Positions 6,973-7,012 of a stretch of DNA of 7,012 nt are shown here, one piece after another. The stretch spans positions 1 to 7,012 of the forward strand of contig RGBZ01000042.1 of NCBI GenBank assembly GCA_009919365.1, read 5' to 3'. The DNA is from a bacterium (GTDB taxonomy: Bacteria > Chloroflexota > Limnocylindria > Limnocylindrales > Limnocylindraceae). The notes under the pieces are model-generated. The model made no database searches. It saw nothing but the letters and a program-made list of their open reading frames with translations, and was not told where the DNA came from. The translations under genes were made by a program, and so were the position numbers. Position 1 is the first letter of the stretch. The number at the start of each line of letters is the position of its first letter.

Positions 6973-7012
6973 GCCGTAGCACCACGAGGAAGGCGTAGGA
7001 TGGTGAAGTGAA

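Noticed and set aside
6271..7011. A 246-codon open frame on the + strand opposite the transporter.
   Set aside because: Its Ala/Pro/Arg-rich, low-complexity protein is the mirror of hydrophobic helix codons; the - strand protein fits EamA over its whole length.
6991..7012. A divergent + strand gene start at the right edge (TAGGAT at 6996-7001, ATG at 7000, GTG at 7008).
   Set aside because: The ATG frame stops after three codons, only two bases follow the GTG, and no -35 is visible; it cannot be judged from this window.

Overview
The window is a compact, high-GC bacterial chromosome segment with two complete genes, one gene with a probable but edge-limited start, and one gene cut by the left edge. 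No RNA gene, CRISPR array or mobile element was seen. Nothing in it fixes the taxon. The GC-rich codon use, the good Shine-Dalgarno (SD) sequence before the protease, a large secreted Ca-loop subtilase and a possible leaderless start would suit Chloroflexota or Actinomycetota, but that placement is only inference.

Left half, + strand. Positions 1-492 carry the C-terminal 163 codons of a protein that resembles the tail of HD-domain phosphohydrolases (SAMHD1/dGTPase-like). A 56-bp gap with an SD that can fold into a hairpin leads to a 1117-residue secreted serine protease of the subtilisin (S8) family, at 549-3902. It has a signal peptide, an I9-type propeptide, a complete Asp/His/Ser triad with oxyanion Asn, a PA domain inserted in the catalytic domain, and a long C-terminal region with two calcium-loop-like motifs. 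A near-perfect 16-bp stem with a GAAA loop and a T-rich tail ends this transcript.

Right half, - strand, converging on the same terminator. A 10-TM EamA/DMT transporter (6959 to 6006) is followed after 5 nt by a 670-residue two-nuclease protein (6000 to 3988). The latter has a RecB/Cas4-like PD-(D/E)XK domain at the N-terminus and a DEDD (RNase H-fold) exonuclease domain at the C-terminus, the layout of the TM0106/COG2251 family. The two genes are probably one transcript, with the nuclease translationally coupled to the transporter.

The two halves look like independent convergent units: extracellular protein degradation on one strand, membrane export plus nucleic-acid processing on the other. 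No defence cluster or mobile island is evident. The least understood item is the two-nuclease protein, whose family has no established biological role that I know of. Every stretch over 300 bases is inside a gene; the largest gap is 3903-3987.
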